Source of the DNA: Myxococcus guangdongensis
GTDB taxonomy: Bacteria > Myxococcota > Myxococcia > Myxococcales > Myxococcaceae
DNA: 64,000 bases
Direction: 5' to 3'
Assembly (NCBI RefSeq): GCF_024198255.1
Contig: NZ_JAJVKW010000004.1
Coordinates: forward strand, 372,001 to 436,000
Below the pieces are notes generated by a model, which made no database searches, was not told where the DNA came from, and saw only the letters and a program-made list of their open reading frames with translations. Shown piece after piece: positions 55,377 to 63,431 of the stretch (positions within the stretch are counted from its first letter, which is position 1; each line of letters starts with the position of its first letter). A program made the translations under genes and the position numbers.

Positions 55377-56294
55377 TCAGCCTGGTGCGTCGGCGGAACG
55401 CTGTGGTGCGTCCGTGCGCCGCCCGGCGTACCGCGCGATGCGGCGCTCGAACCCCTCGCGGATGACGCCGCGGACCGCCTGCACGCGCGCGTTGTCGCGC
55501 AGGTCCGGGTGGTACAGGAGCCAGATATCGGCGACGTGCCGGGCGTCTGCCTCTGGAAGCCGCACCAGCCCGGGCTCCGCGTCACCGACATAGGCGGGGA
55601 GGATCACGAGGCCGAGCCCCTCGATCGCCGCGCGCACCAGCAGATGCAAGGTGGAGAACGCGCCCCACATCGGCAGCCCCGGATAGCTGCCCTCGCGGAT
55701 GAGGGGCTCGAGTTGACGGCGATCTTCGATGGTGAGCCACCGCGCCGCGCCCCCGCGTGGATCGAGCCGCTCCACATGCGCCGCGCCAACGAAGTTGACG
55801 CACACGATGGGGGCAAGCCGCCGCCCGGCCAGGTACTCCGGCGGCGTGGTGTCTCTGGGGAGCACCCGCACGGCGAGGTCGGCTTCGCCCTTGGCGAGGT
55901 TGAAGGGCCGGCTGTCGGTCGTGACCGCGATCTCCACGCTCGGGTGCTGCGCGCACCAGGGCCGCAGGTCCTCGAGGATCTGCCCTGCGACGTACTCGTC
56001 GCAGCACGTGAGATGGACCGTCCCCGACAGGCTCTCGTCATGTCCGGCAGCACCGCGCGTCAGCGCGCATACCTCGTCTTCGACGCGCACGGCGGCCGGC
56101 ATCATTCGCTCGCCGGCATCGGTGAGCACGAACCCGTCGCGATGCCGGTCGAACAGCCGGGTCCTCAGCTCGAGCTCGAGCGCGTCGACCCGCCGGACGA
56201 CCGTGCTGTGGCTCACGCCGAGTGCAGCGCCGGCGGCGCGCACCGATCCGAGCCGAGCCAGCGCGAGGAAGTAGCGGAGATCGTTCCAGTCCAC
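55377..56294 (-). CDS. LysR-family transcriptional regulator
   Basis: The product is 305 residues, normal for the family. A winged helix-turn-helix occupies residues 1-60 (MDWNDLRYFLALARLGSVRA, VSHSTVVRRVDALE). The substrate-binding domain follows (about 90-295), with VEIAVTTDSRPFNLAKGEADLAVRV. LysR regulators usually control a divergent target; here the nearest divergent start is absent and the methyltransferase lies downstream on the same strand. It might autoregulate the pair. The N-terminal 95 residues are duplicated in the chimera at 60364. Confidence 0.93.
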   Translation of the reverse strand: MDWNDLRYFLALARLGSVRAAGAALGVSHSTVVRRVDALELELRTRLFDRHRDGFVLTDAGERMMPAAVRVEDEVCALTRGAAGHDESLSGTVHLTCCDEYVAGQILEDLRPWCAQHPSVEIAVTTDSRPFNLAKGEADLAVRVLPRDTTPPEYLAGRRLAPIVCVNFVGAAHVERLDPRGGAARWLTIEDRRQLEPLIREGSYPGLPMWGAFSTLHLLVRAAIEGLGLVILPAYVGDAEPGLVRLPEADARHVADIWLLYHPDLRDNARVQAVRGVIREGFERRIARYAGRRTDAPQRSADAPG

Positions 56295-56561
56295 GGGGGA
56301 AGACTATACCTGTGACGCACGGTGACGAGCCGCCGCGGAGCGAAGTGCCCCGAGCCTCCGTCAACTCCACCGCGCGAGGGGCTGAAGCACAGGACGGGGA
56401 CAAAGCGCCTGGAATCCTTGAGGTTTCCCGCTCGATTCCAGGTGCCTCCAGGGGCGAGGAGTACGTGACGGAGCGCGAGCTCGCCCTCGAACTCAGCGCC
56501 CCCACGCCCGCATCGTCCGAGTCTCCGAACGTGACCTCGGCGGCGCTGAACCCGACGTGGG

Positions 56562-58442
56562 TCAGTCGAGGGGCAGGAAGTCCGGCCGGGACGCGCTCTT
56601 GGACATGGGCCCGGTGGGCCCGTCGTTGAGGATGCACTCGCCAGTGATGGGCTCGGACACTTCGCAGCCTGACTTTGGATTGCCCCAGCGCTCGGTGCGG
56701 TTCAGCCAGGACAGGCTCCCCTCGAAGGTGCCCGGCGTGCGCCAGTCGAAGGGCACCAGCGCGCTCCACGTGTCCCAAACGATTCCCCGGCCGGTGTCAT
56801 CCGCCAGGAAGTCGCCGTTGGGCAGGTTCCGGTAGATGTGCCGCGCGGCATCCGCGTAGAGGCCATGCGAGCCCTGCGCGGAGAAGAGCTCCGGTCGCCA
56901 GCCCAACAGACCCAGGCCCTTGTCTCCATAGGTGAAGGTCTGCCCACCGGCGTGTTGGCTCAGATAGACCTGCGACGGGCGGCCGTCCACGAAGCGCACC
57001 GTGGCGTGCTCCCAATCACCCACGTGGTTGCCGAAGGTCGAGTAGCCGCCCACGCAACCCCAAGGCGAGTACCAGCCGATGCAGACACGCTTGCCATTGT
57101 TGTAAGGGTAGAACATCCAGTACACCACGTCCGTGGTGGACGTGGCCTGGCCATTCACGGTGCGGGTGATGACTTCCGCATAGACAGGCACCGGCGTCTG
57201 GTTCGGCCGCTGTCCATCCAGGAACTGCGGGTCCGTGCACGAGTCACAGCCCAGCGCCTGGTTCGTCACCTGATGACCGCCCTCCACGTGCACGTTGGCG
57301 AGGTGGAACTCGGTGGAGGAGGGGAAGTATGCCTCGTTCGGGTGGAGCCACACGCGAGGGGCGAAGGCCGCCGCCGTGGCCGCGCTCACGGGCAGCCCCT
57401 GGAGCTCCGGGTGCGCCGTCGCGCTCTTGTTGAGGGCCCAGTAGCGGCTGCCTCCCGTGTCCGAGTGACTGGGGCGCGCGACGAAGGTGGTGGCGGGCAG
57501 TCCCCGGTGATCCCGGGCGTTCGGCTGCCAGAGCCCCACGTCATTGTCCGCGCCGGAGCCGCTGTCATTCCACAGTGCGGTCGGGTCGGCGGCCACCACG
57601 TACTCGCTCTTGATGCAGCGGATGAGGTCCGTGGAGGGCTTGCCGTAGCCCAGCACGCCCACGGCGCCGAGGCAGGTGTAGCCAGCAGGCGCCACGGGCT
57701 CCCAGAACGAGCCGTCATGGGTGCCGCCGGAGCCCTTGTCGTTCCAGATCCAGACGTAGTCCACGGGCCGCGCGAGCAGGTCTCCCTCGCCTTGCACCAC
57801 GAGCGCCGTCGAGGGGGCGGGACCGCCGCCGCCGTTGGGCATCGCGACGTCGCCCAGGGAGTAGTAGCCCGGAGCCTGGGAGAGGTTGGGGCGCCAGATG
57901 GAGACGTCGTTGTTCGAGCCCGTGCCGCTGTCGTCGTAGATCCACTGGAACGCCGACACGGGCTTGAGGAGGAGTCGCTGGCTGAAGCGCAGCGGCGCCT
58001 TGTCGGAGGAGAGGGTGAGGTCCGCACTCTGGCCCGGTGACGCGGTCGCCGCGACGAGCTTGTACGTGCCGGGGGCCAGGGAGACCGAGAGCCGCGCGCC
58101 CAGGTTGCCCGCGCTGTTGTCGTCCTCGGCGAGCACGTTGCCGCTCGCATCGAGGAGGTAGAGATAGGCGTCCACGGACGAGGTGAGCGAGAAGGTCACC
58201 GTCGCCGTGGGGCCCGCATGGTCGACGATGAAGGTGCGATTGCCGGGATGCGTGGGATTCCTGCCACCCGAGCCGAGCCAGCGCCCATGCACCGTGTTGC
58301 CCTGGAGTCCCGCGAGGGACGCCTCCGTGTCGCGGAGCGCCGTGTCTTCGACTGCCTCCAGCGAACCACCACAGCCCAGCGCGCTCACTCCCAGCGACGA
58401 CAGCACGAGCCAGCGGCGTGAACCCAGACGTCCAGCGAGCAT
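56562..58442 (-). CDS. Lipoprotein with PPC-like and Vps62-like domains
   Basis: The product is 626 residues. The ATG at 58442 follows GAAGAGG; lipoprotein signal with lipobox SALGC. Residues about 55-140 look like a pre-peptidase C-terminal (PPC) beta sandwich (ATVTFSLTSSVDAYLYLLDA). Residues about 150-320 contain two similar units, each with GTGSNNDVSIWRPN or GSGADNDVGLWQPN and APGYYSLGDVA or PAGYTCLGAV. The remainder has the Vps62 signature (VWLHPNEAYFPSSTEF, VVYWMFYPYNNGK, HVGDWEHATVRF). Vps62-like proteins occur in fungi and some bacteria and their activity is unclear. The repeated units contain D-x-N-D loops that could bind calcium. It is an extracellular-surface protein. Confidence 0.85.
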   Translation of the reverse strand: MLAGRLGSRRWLVLSSLGVSALGCGGSLEAVEDTALRDTEASLAGLQGNTVHGRWLGSGGRNPTHPGNRTFIVDHAGPTATVTFSLTSSVDAYLYLLDASGNVLAEDDNSAGNLGARLSVSLAPGTYKLVAATASPGQSADLTLSSDKAPLRFSQRLLLKPVSAFQWIYDDSGTGSNNDVSIWRPNLSQAPGYYSLGDVAMPNGGGGPAPSTALVVQGEGDLLARPVDYVWIWNDKGSGGTHDGSFWEPVAPAGYTCLGAVGVLGYGKPSTDLIRCIKSEYVVAADPTALWNDSGSGADNDVGLWQPNARDHRGLPATTFVARPSHSDTGGSRYWALNKSATAHPELQGLPVSAATAAAFAPRVWLHPNEAYFPSSTEFHLANVHVEGGHQVTNQALGCDSCTDPQFLDGQRPNQTPVPVYAEVITRTVNGQATSTTDVVYWMFYPYNNGKRVCIGWYSPWGCVGGYSTFGNHVGDWEHATVRFVDGRPSQVYLSQHAGGQTFTYGDKGLGLLGWRPELFSAQGSHGLYADAARHIYRNLPNGDFLADDTGRGIVWDTWSALVPFDWRTPGTFEGSLSWLNRTERWGNPKSGCEVSEPITGECILNDGPTGPMSKSASRPDFLPLD

Positions 58443-58660
58443 ACGGGCCTCTTCATGGTCCTGCGTGGACGCGCAGGATACACTCAGCGCCTGTTGAAGG
58501 AGGCCACCACGATGTCGAGAAGGAGCCGCTGATCTTGTCATTCGGGCCCCGGGCCCGAGAGGGCATGTCAGACCGGTGATGTGCAATCTCCTCGGCGGGC
58601 GCGCGCGGCCCCGGGGGAAGGCGTACCCCTCTCAGCGCAGCAGCGCCACGACATGAAACC

Positions 58661-60124
58661 GTGGAGGCTTGGGACTTGGAACCCTCTGGACGCAGATTCG
58701 GAAGCGCCGTGGTCATCGGCGGCAGCATGGCGGGACTCCTGAGCGCGCGGGTGCTCGCGGACCACTTCGACAAGGTGACGCTGGTGGAGCGGGATGTCCG
58801 GGGGGACGGGCCCGCCGCGCGCAAGGGTGTTCCGCAAGGGCCGCACATCCACGTGCTGCTGGATGCGGGCCGGCGCATCCTCGACAAGTACTTCCCGGAC
58901 CTGTTCGAGCACCTCCAGGTCGAGGGCGCCGAGCTCATCGACTCGAGTGGGGACCTCGCGTGGCACCACTTCGGGGTGTGGAAGCTGCGCCGCACCAGCG
59001 GCATCCCCGGGTTGCTGTGCACCCGGCCCCTGCTCGAGTGGAACGTCCTGCGCCGGGTGAAGGCGCGGCCCAACGTCGTGGTGCGCGAGGGCTGCTCCAT
59101 CGAAGGGCTCATCCACGACGAGAAGGGCACGGGACGCATCACGGGCGTCCGGGTCAAGACACCCCAGGGCGAGGAGTCGTGGGAGGCGGACCTCGTCGTG
59201 GATGCCAGCGGCCGCGGCTCGCGGATGCCTCAGTGGTTGGAAGCCATCGGCTACGCGCGCCCGGAGGAAGAGCAGGTCATCGTGGACCTTTCCTACACGA
59301 CGTGCCTGCACGAGCCGCCGCCCCACTTCCATAAGGAATGGAAGGCGCTCTTTCTCTATCCAAATCCTCCCAAGGTCTGGCGCGCGGGTTTCATCTCTCA
59401 GGTCGAGGGAGGCCGGTGGATCGTCACCCTCAATGGCTACTTCGGGGAGCACGCGCCGACCGAGTACGCGGGGTTCCTCGAGTACGCGCGCTCACTGACG
59501 CGTCCGGACCTGTACGACTCCCTGAAAGAGGCCACGCCGATAGGGCCCATCTCCCAGCACAAGGTGAAGGACTGCCGGTGGCGGCACTACGAGAAGCTGC
59601 CCCGCTTTCCCGAAGGGCTGGTCATCCTGGGAGACGCCGCGTGTGCCTTCAACCCCCTCTACGGGCAAGGCATGTCGGTGGCGGGGCTTGGCGCCGAGCT
59701 GCTGGACGCCTGCCTTCGCGAGCAGGCCGAACGAGGCGAGCTGTCGGGCCTGGCGCAGCGCTTCCGCGAGCGGCTGCCAGAAGTCATCCGGCTCCCGTGG
59801 CTGTTGGGGACGGGCATGGACCTGCTGTATCCGCAGGCCGTCGGGAAGCGGCCCTTCGGGCTGGGCTTGCTGCACTGGTACATCCTGCGGCTGATGGAGC
59901 GCACGTCGACTGACGCGCACGTCCATCGCCAGTTCTACCGGATCCTGCACTTGCACGCGGGGCTGGAGGCGGTTCTCCAGCCCTCCGTGGCCTTGCCCGT
60001 GTTGGGCCATGGCGTCATGTCGCTCTTCCGACCTCTCGAGCGGCTGGCGAATACCGAGACACGACCTCTCCCTGTCACGCTTCCGCGTCCAGGCCCTGTC
60101 CCGGTCGAGAAGTCCACGGGGTAG
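58661..60124 (+). CDS. FAD-dependent oxidoreductase, PHBH/UbiH type
   Basis: The product is 487 residues from a GTG at 58661. The FAD dinucleotide fold is SAVVIGGSMAGLLSARVL (about 15-32), a GxGxxG variant with Ser. A DG-like motif DASGRGSRMP (about residue 182) and the second FAD motif GDAACAFNPLYGQGMS (about 323-338) mark the flavin monooxygenase family. Relatives hydroxylate aromatic or polyketide substrates or reduce prenyl chains (geranylgeranyl-reductase-like). The C-terminal 90 residues carry basic and hydrophobic patches but no clear transmembrane helix. It is divergent from the Vps62 gene. Not near the terpene pair (17 kb away), so no link is claimed. Confidence 0.88.
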   Translation: MEAWDLEPSGRRFGSAVVIGGSMAGLLSARVLADHFDKVTLVERDVRGDGPAARKGVPQGPHIHVLLDAGRRILDKYFPDLFEHLQVEGAELIDSSGDLAWHHFGVWKLRRTSGIPGLLCTRPLLEWNVLRRVKARPNVVVREGCSIEGLIHDEKGTGRITGVRVKTPQGEESWEADLVVDASGRGSRMPQWLEAIGYARPEEEQVIVDLSYTTCLHEPPPHFHKEWKALFLYPNPPKVWRAGFISQVEGGRWIVTLNGYFGEHAPTEYAGFLEYARSLTRPDLYDSLKEATPIGPISQHKVKDCRWRHYEKLPRFPEGLVILGDAACAFNPLYGQGMSVAGLGAELLDACLREQAERGELSGLAQRFRERLPEVIRLPWLLGTGMDLLYPQAVGKRPFGLGLLHWYILRLMERTSTDAHVHRQFYRILHLHAGLEAVLQPSVALPVLGHGVMSLFRPLERLANTETRPLPVTLPRPGPVPVEKSTG

Positions 60125-60277
60125 AGGGGTGGGGTGAGTCTCCAGTCTGGAGACACTCTGGAGACGCGAAGGAGCCTGAAGACACCGAGGTCAGGCCGCT
60201 CGCATCGAAGGCTTCGGCGACCTGGAACCAATCCGGCTTCTCAACCGGCTTCGACATTCCGGCCAGGGCCCTCCACA

Positions 60278-61204
60278 ACTGCTGGCCCGGCAGTGCCTCC
60301 CGCCATGTCGCTCGCCGGACGGTGACGTCCGTTCTGCCCCGAGAGTGGTCTGGGACCGCCAGCTCATCGCGGCTTGCGCGCTATCAGGAATACGTTCTGC
60401 GTGCTGTCGCCGACGTCGGGCGTCTCGATGTCGACGAATCCCACATCGGCGACAGCAGCCCGAAGCTTGTCTCGGCGGAGCACCGTCACCCGTGGCGCCT
60501 TGCCAAGCCACCGCGAGGAAGCCCCCGAAGATCGGCCCCAGGGGCCGCCGAGGCACGCAGTGGAGGTGACGAGCGTGCCCCCCGGCACGGTCACGCGATA
60601 CATCGCTCGCAGGAGCGCCGCGGGATCGTCAAGCAAATGCAGGAGGTTGTAGGCGCATACGCAGTCGAACTGCGCGTCTGTGAACGTGGCCAGCGTGCCG
60701 GAAGGCTGCGCGTGGAAGACGACGTTCGCGGTGCCCGCAGCCGCGGCCTTGCGGTGGGCGATGGCGATCATGTTCCGCGAGATGTCGACCCCATCCCTCG
60801 ATCGCCGCGCGCACCAGCAGATGCAAGTGAGATGGACCGTCCCCGACAGGCTCTCGTCATGTCCGGCAGCACCGCGCGTCAGCGCGCATACCTCGTCTTC
60901 GACGCGCACGGCGGCCGGCATCATTCGCTCGCCAGCATCGGTGAGCACGAACCCGTTGCGATGCCGGTCGAACAGCCGGGTCCTCAGCTCGAACTCGAGC
61001 GCGTCGACCCGCCGAACGACCGTGCTGTGGCTCACGCCGAGTGCAGCGCCGGCGGCGCGCACCGACCCGAGCCGCGCCAGGGCGAGGAAGTAGCGGAGAT
61101 CGTTCCAGTCCACGGGGGAAGACTAGACCTGTGACGCACGGTTACGGGCCGCCGCGGAGCGAAGTGCCCCGAGCCTCCGTCAACTCGACCGCGCGAGGGG
61201 CTGA
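60278..61204. repeat. Shortened second copy of the LysR/methyltransferase segment
   Basis: Ends align with 54608 and 56385 of the first copy. Two large internal deletions and several small ones remove most of the LysR sensor domain and the methyltransferase N-terminus. Retained pieces: 3' part of methyltransferase, a short piece of LysR sensor DNA (near 60805-60830), and the LysR helix-turn-helix region with its promoter. Junctions show short shared words (CCCC near 60793, AAGTG near 60825), as in microhomology-mediated deletion. Confidence 0.85.
60364..61113 (-). pseudogene. Chimeric open frame: LysR helix-turn-helix fused to methyltransferase C-terminus
   Basis: The product is 249 residues and fully open. 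Residues 1-95 are the LysR DNA-binding region, almost identical to the gene at 55377. A 10-residue bridge (CICWCARRSRD) comes from LysR sensor DNA read in another frame. Residues about 107-249 are the methyltransferase from HGVDISRN onward, without the LLDVGCGTG SAM motif. It therefore cannot methylate but may still bind the LysR operator, acting as an interfering regulator. The deletions keep the frame open, which could be chance. Confidence 0.75.
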
Positions 61205-61226
61205 GGAGTACGGGACTTGAACCCGT
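61202..61226 (-). tRNA. tRNA 3'-end-like fragment, possible attachment site
   Basis: On the minus strand ACGGGTTCAAGTCCCGT forms a 5-base-pair T-stem with a TTCAAGT loop, followed by ACTCCTC and A, as in a tRNA 3' acceptor strand. No matching 5' half is visible in the following 70 bases. Such fragments are typical of the far end of elements that integrate into tRNA genes. It abuts the duplicated segment exactly. Confidence 0.5.
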
Positions 61227-62000
61227 GGGCAGGGCGATAGCAAACCCCAGGCAGGACGCGCTGTTACCCGCTATCACCTTGATTTCCCTCGGGTTCGTCA
61301 TCCCGCGCCGTTCCCCGGTGCTCCGCGTCAATCCACGCTGGAGGGGCACACTGAGGGCACATGCAGCCAACTGGGTCCAGCCGCTCACGGACGCGAGCGG
61401 CCGGAACTCCCCGATTCACAAAAATCCGTGGGAAACTGACGGCAGCATGTGCCCTGGTGATGTGGGGCTGGGGAGAAGCAGGAGGGGTCGTGGGTGGGCG
61501 GACCAGCAGGAGGGCGGCATGCGCTTCGAGGCGTTGCCGCTGCCCACGCAAGGTGAGGTGGAGCGACGGCTGCGGGTCGTCACTAGGGACTGAGTCTGCT
61601 GGAGAGAGGAGGCAAATCCCGCGCAAGGGCCGGAGGACGTGCAGCAGGACCACTAAGGGTGCTCGCCGCCGCAGCGGCTGCACTGGCTGGAAGTGGACTT
61701 CCGGTTCCCTCCCAGAAAACGGCCTTGGTGCTCCTTCTTCAAGGGCGTCTCCCAGCATGCCCAATACGCACCTGCATGCGCGAACGATAGGCAGCATCTG
61801 TAATGGCTGTGCCGCTACGCTGCCACCGTCGCCTCCCGGCACCAGTCGGCCTGCCCAGCAGGAGGGCCGCCTTGTCGCCTATGCTTGAAGCGGACAAAGC
61901 CCAAGCGCTGTCAGGGAGGAAATGCGTTTCTCGTCTACTTCTGTTCGCCTGCGTCTGGCAGGGGGACGCCGCGCACACCCAGAGTTATTGGATTTTCCAT
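61227..62000. other. Gap without a supported gene
   Basis: Frames of up to 190 residues exist but have poor composition and no start context. I found no integrase remnant I could defend. The sequence from about 61900 becomes AT-richer, matching the HEPN gene downstream. Confidence 0.45.
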
Positions 62001-62816
62001 ATGAGCACGACTTCAAAGAAGAAGCCTGCGACGAACAAACCCCACCCCTTCCTGGTGTTTCTCTTGGAAAGCGGGCGCCAGTGGCAGAACAAGTTTGCTG
62101 ACACGGCTCGTCAAACCGGAAGCCGTCCTGGTCAGAAGGTGGAGGTGGAACTCTCGCTTGTAGAGTTCTACCAATCTGAAGTCTTCCGCTACGCGACGCG
62201 CCTTGCGGATCTTCCCGAGCAACTCCGCGTCATCGCCAACTTCATGGTTCACCGCCCTAAGGGCCGGGCATTGAAGAGGCTGAGGATTCGCAGGGCGGAA
62301 TACGTCGCCTACCATTACAGAAACTTCGTTGTTCTACTTCAGACGGCAACGGACATCGCTATACGGCTGACAGGCGTGACTCTGGCTCTTGGGCTGCGTC
62401 CGCAAGAGATGAATGAGAAAACGGTCGTCGGGAATGAATGGACAAACCGCTTTCGCTTGAAGGCTCCGTTAGAACGGCTTCAGAAGGTGGCCTCACCTCT
62501 CAAGCGGATCCGTAATGAATGGATTCATGCCGGGGTCACTCCTCTCATTGAGCCCACCGATACGATCGCTCTCATCGAGAGTGCCCAGCATCTGAGCGGG
62601 GAGGAGATTTGGCTGGCCGAGTGGGAGATTGACGCGTATTTTGATAAGGCTTGCGATGATCTCGTCAAACAGATCGCAGAACACGCGACGGCTCTTCACG
62701 AAGCTGTTGACGTGCTACTGACCGCCCTCCAAACTCCCTATAAATACTGGTCCTCCCGTCTGGAGCATGACTGGCGGATCACTGCAGAGGGCACTTCAGC
62801 GAAAGAAAAAGCATAA
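62001..62816 (+). CDS. HEPN-domain protein (Cthe_2314-like)
   Basis: The product is 271 residues from the ATG at 62001 (MSTTSKKKPATNKPHP); longer starts add non-coding-like sequence. All-helical, with R171-N-x3-H176 (RNEWIH), the Rx4H catalytic signature of HEPN RNases, preceded by LQKVASPLKRI. The overall layout resembles the Cthe_2314 HEPN family. HEPN domains are common in toxin-antitoxin and anti-phage systems, where they cleave RNA. No nucleotidyltransferase (MNT) partner is adjacent, only an IS remnant. Base composition is clearly less GC-rich than the rest of the window, which points to horizontal acquisition. Confidence 0.75.
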   Translation: MSTTSKKKPATNKPHPFLVFLLESGRQWQNKFADTARQTGSRPGQKVEVELSLVEFYQSEVFRYATRLADLPEQLRVIANFMVHRPKGRALKRLRIRRAEYVAYHYRNFVVLLQTATDIAIRLTGVTLALGLRPQEMNEKTVVGNEWTNRFRLKAPLERLQKVASPLKRIRNEWIHAGVTPLIEPTDTIALIESAQHLSGEEIWLAEWEIDAYFDKACDDLVKQIAEHATALHEAVDVLLTALQTPYKYWSSRLEHDWRITAEGTSAKEKA

Positions 62817-62883
62817 GAAAGAGGGAGCCCTTTGAAGGCAAAGACTGGAGCGGAGCTGTTCCAGCAAATTGGATACGCGGTGC

Positions 62884-63117
62884 CCCTTCGAGTTCGTCGA
62901 GGACGCTCGCAGTTGGGTGGAGCGCTTCGTGAGCTGGTACAACACCGAGCGTCGGCACTCGGCCACCTGCTTCGTCATGCCTGCCGACAGGCACTTCGGC
63001 CGCGAGACGGCTCTGCTGGCTCGACGCCACCAAGTGTACCAGTGGGCCCCTGCCCGTCACCCCGTGCGCTGGATCTACGGCATACGCAACTGGACTCCGG
63101 CGCGCCCGTCAGTGTCG
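62884..63117 (+). pseudogene. IS3-family transposase remnant, C-terminal fragment
   Basis: The frame reads PFEFVEDARSWVERFVSWYN, then TERRHS and a C-terminal RNWTP, matching the end of the rve integrase domain of IS3-family OrfB proteins. Only about 78 residues remain; the catalytic DDE aspartates are missing, and no terminal inverted repeats or OrfA are visible. It marks a deleted insertion sequence between the HEPN gene and the next gene. The following 63118-63431 holds no gene and is AT-rich. Confidence 0.8.
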
Positions 63118-63431
63118 GTCCCTCTCCGAACCTCATCCTGGCAGTGCAGCAGATGAGGCGCAGGGGCTGCTCCTCTCTCTCTCGACAACTACCTTTGACG
63201 CTCACCGTCTAGGTCGAAATGGCTTGCGCGAAAGGTGTAGACATTCGGCCATCCCGCAATCGGGGCGGGGCTTCCTTTTGGGCAGCGAGGCGGCAGGTTC
63301 TCTGAAGAGGCTTGGGCGTCCATCTCTTCAATGGGGGCAAAATCGAGGAGCATTCTCCAGCATAGCAATTGCCAAAACTTGCAGTGCAAATCCACATCCA
63401 GCCCCAATCTCTCAGCCCGCCAATCAATTCA

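Larger units (their letters stand above)
54608..56385. repeat. Full-length copy of a duplicated segment
   Basis: This segment contains the intact methyltransferase and LysR genes plus flanks. It reappears, shortened and mutated, at 60278-61204. Homology begins near GCTG..CC and ends at GAGGGGCTGA in both. The two direct copies flank the Vps62-like and flavoprotein genes. The gap 54321-54607 before it shows no gene. Confidence 0.85.

Noticed and set aside
58661..60124. Flavoprotein as a tailoring enzyme of the terpene pair
   Set aside because: It is about 17 kb away, on the other strand, with many unrelated genes between; proximity is not evidence.
61202..61300. A complete tRNA gene
   Set aside because: Only the T-arm and 3' strand fold; no D-arm, anticodon arm or matching 5' acceptor strand is present.
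61264..61842. A protein gene on the minus strand between the tRNA-like fragment and the HEPN gene
   Set aside because: Composition is that of random high-GC sequence and no motif is visible. It could be taken for an integrase end but shows no tyrosine-recombinase residues.
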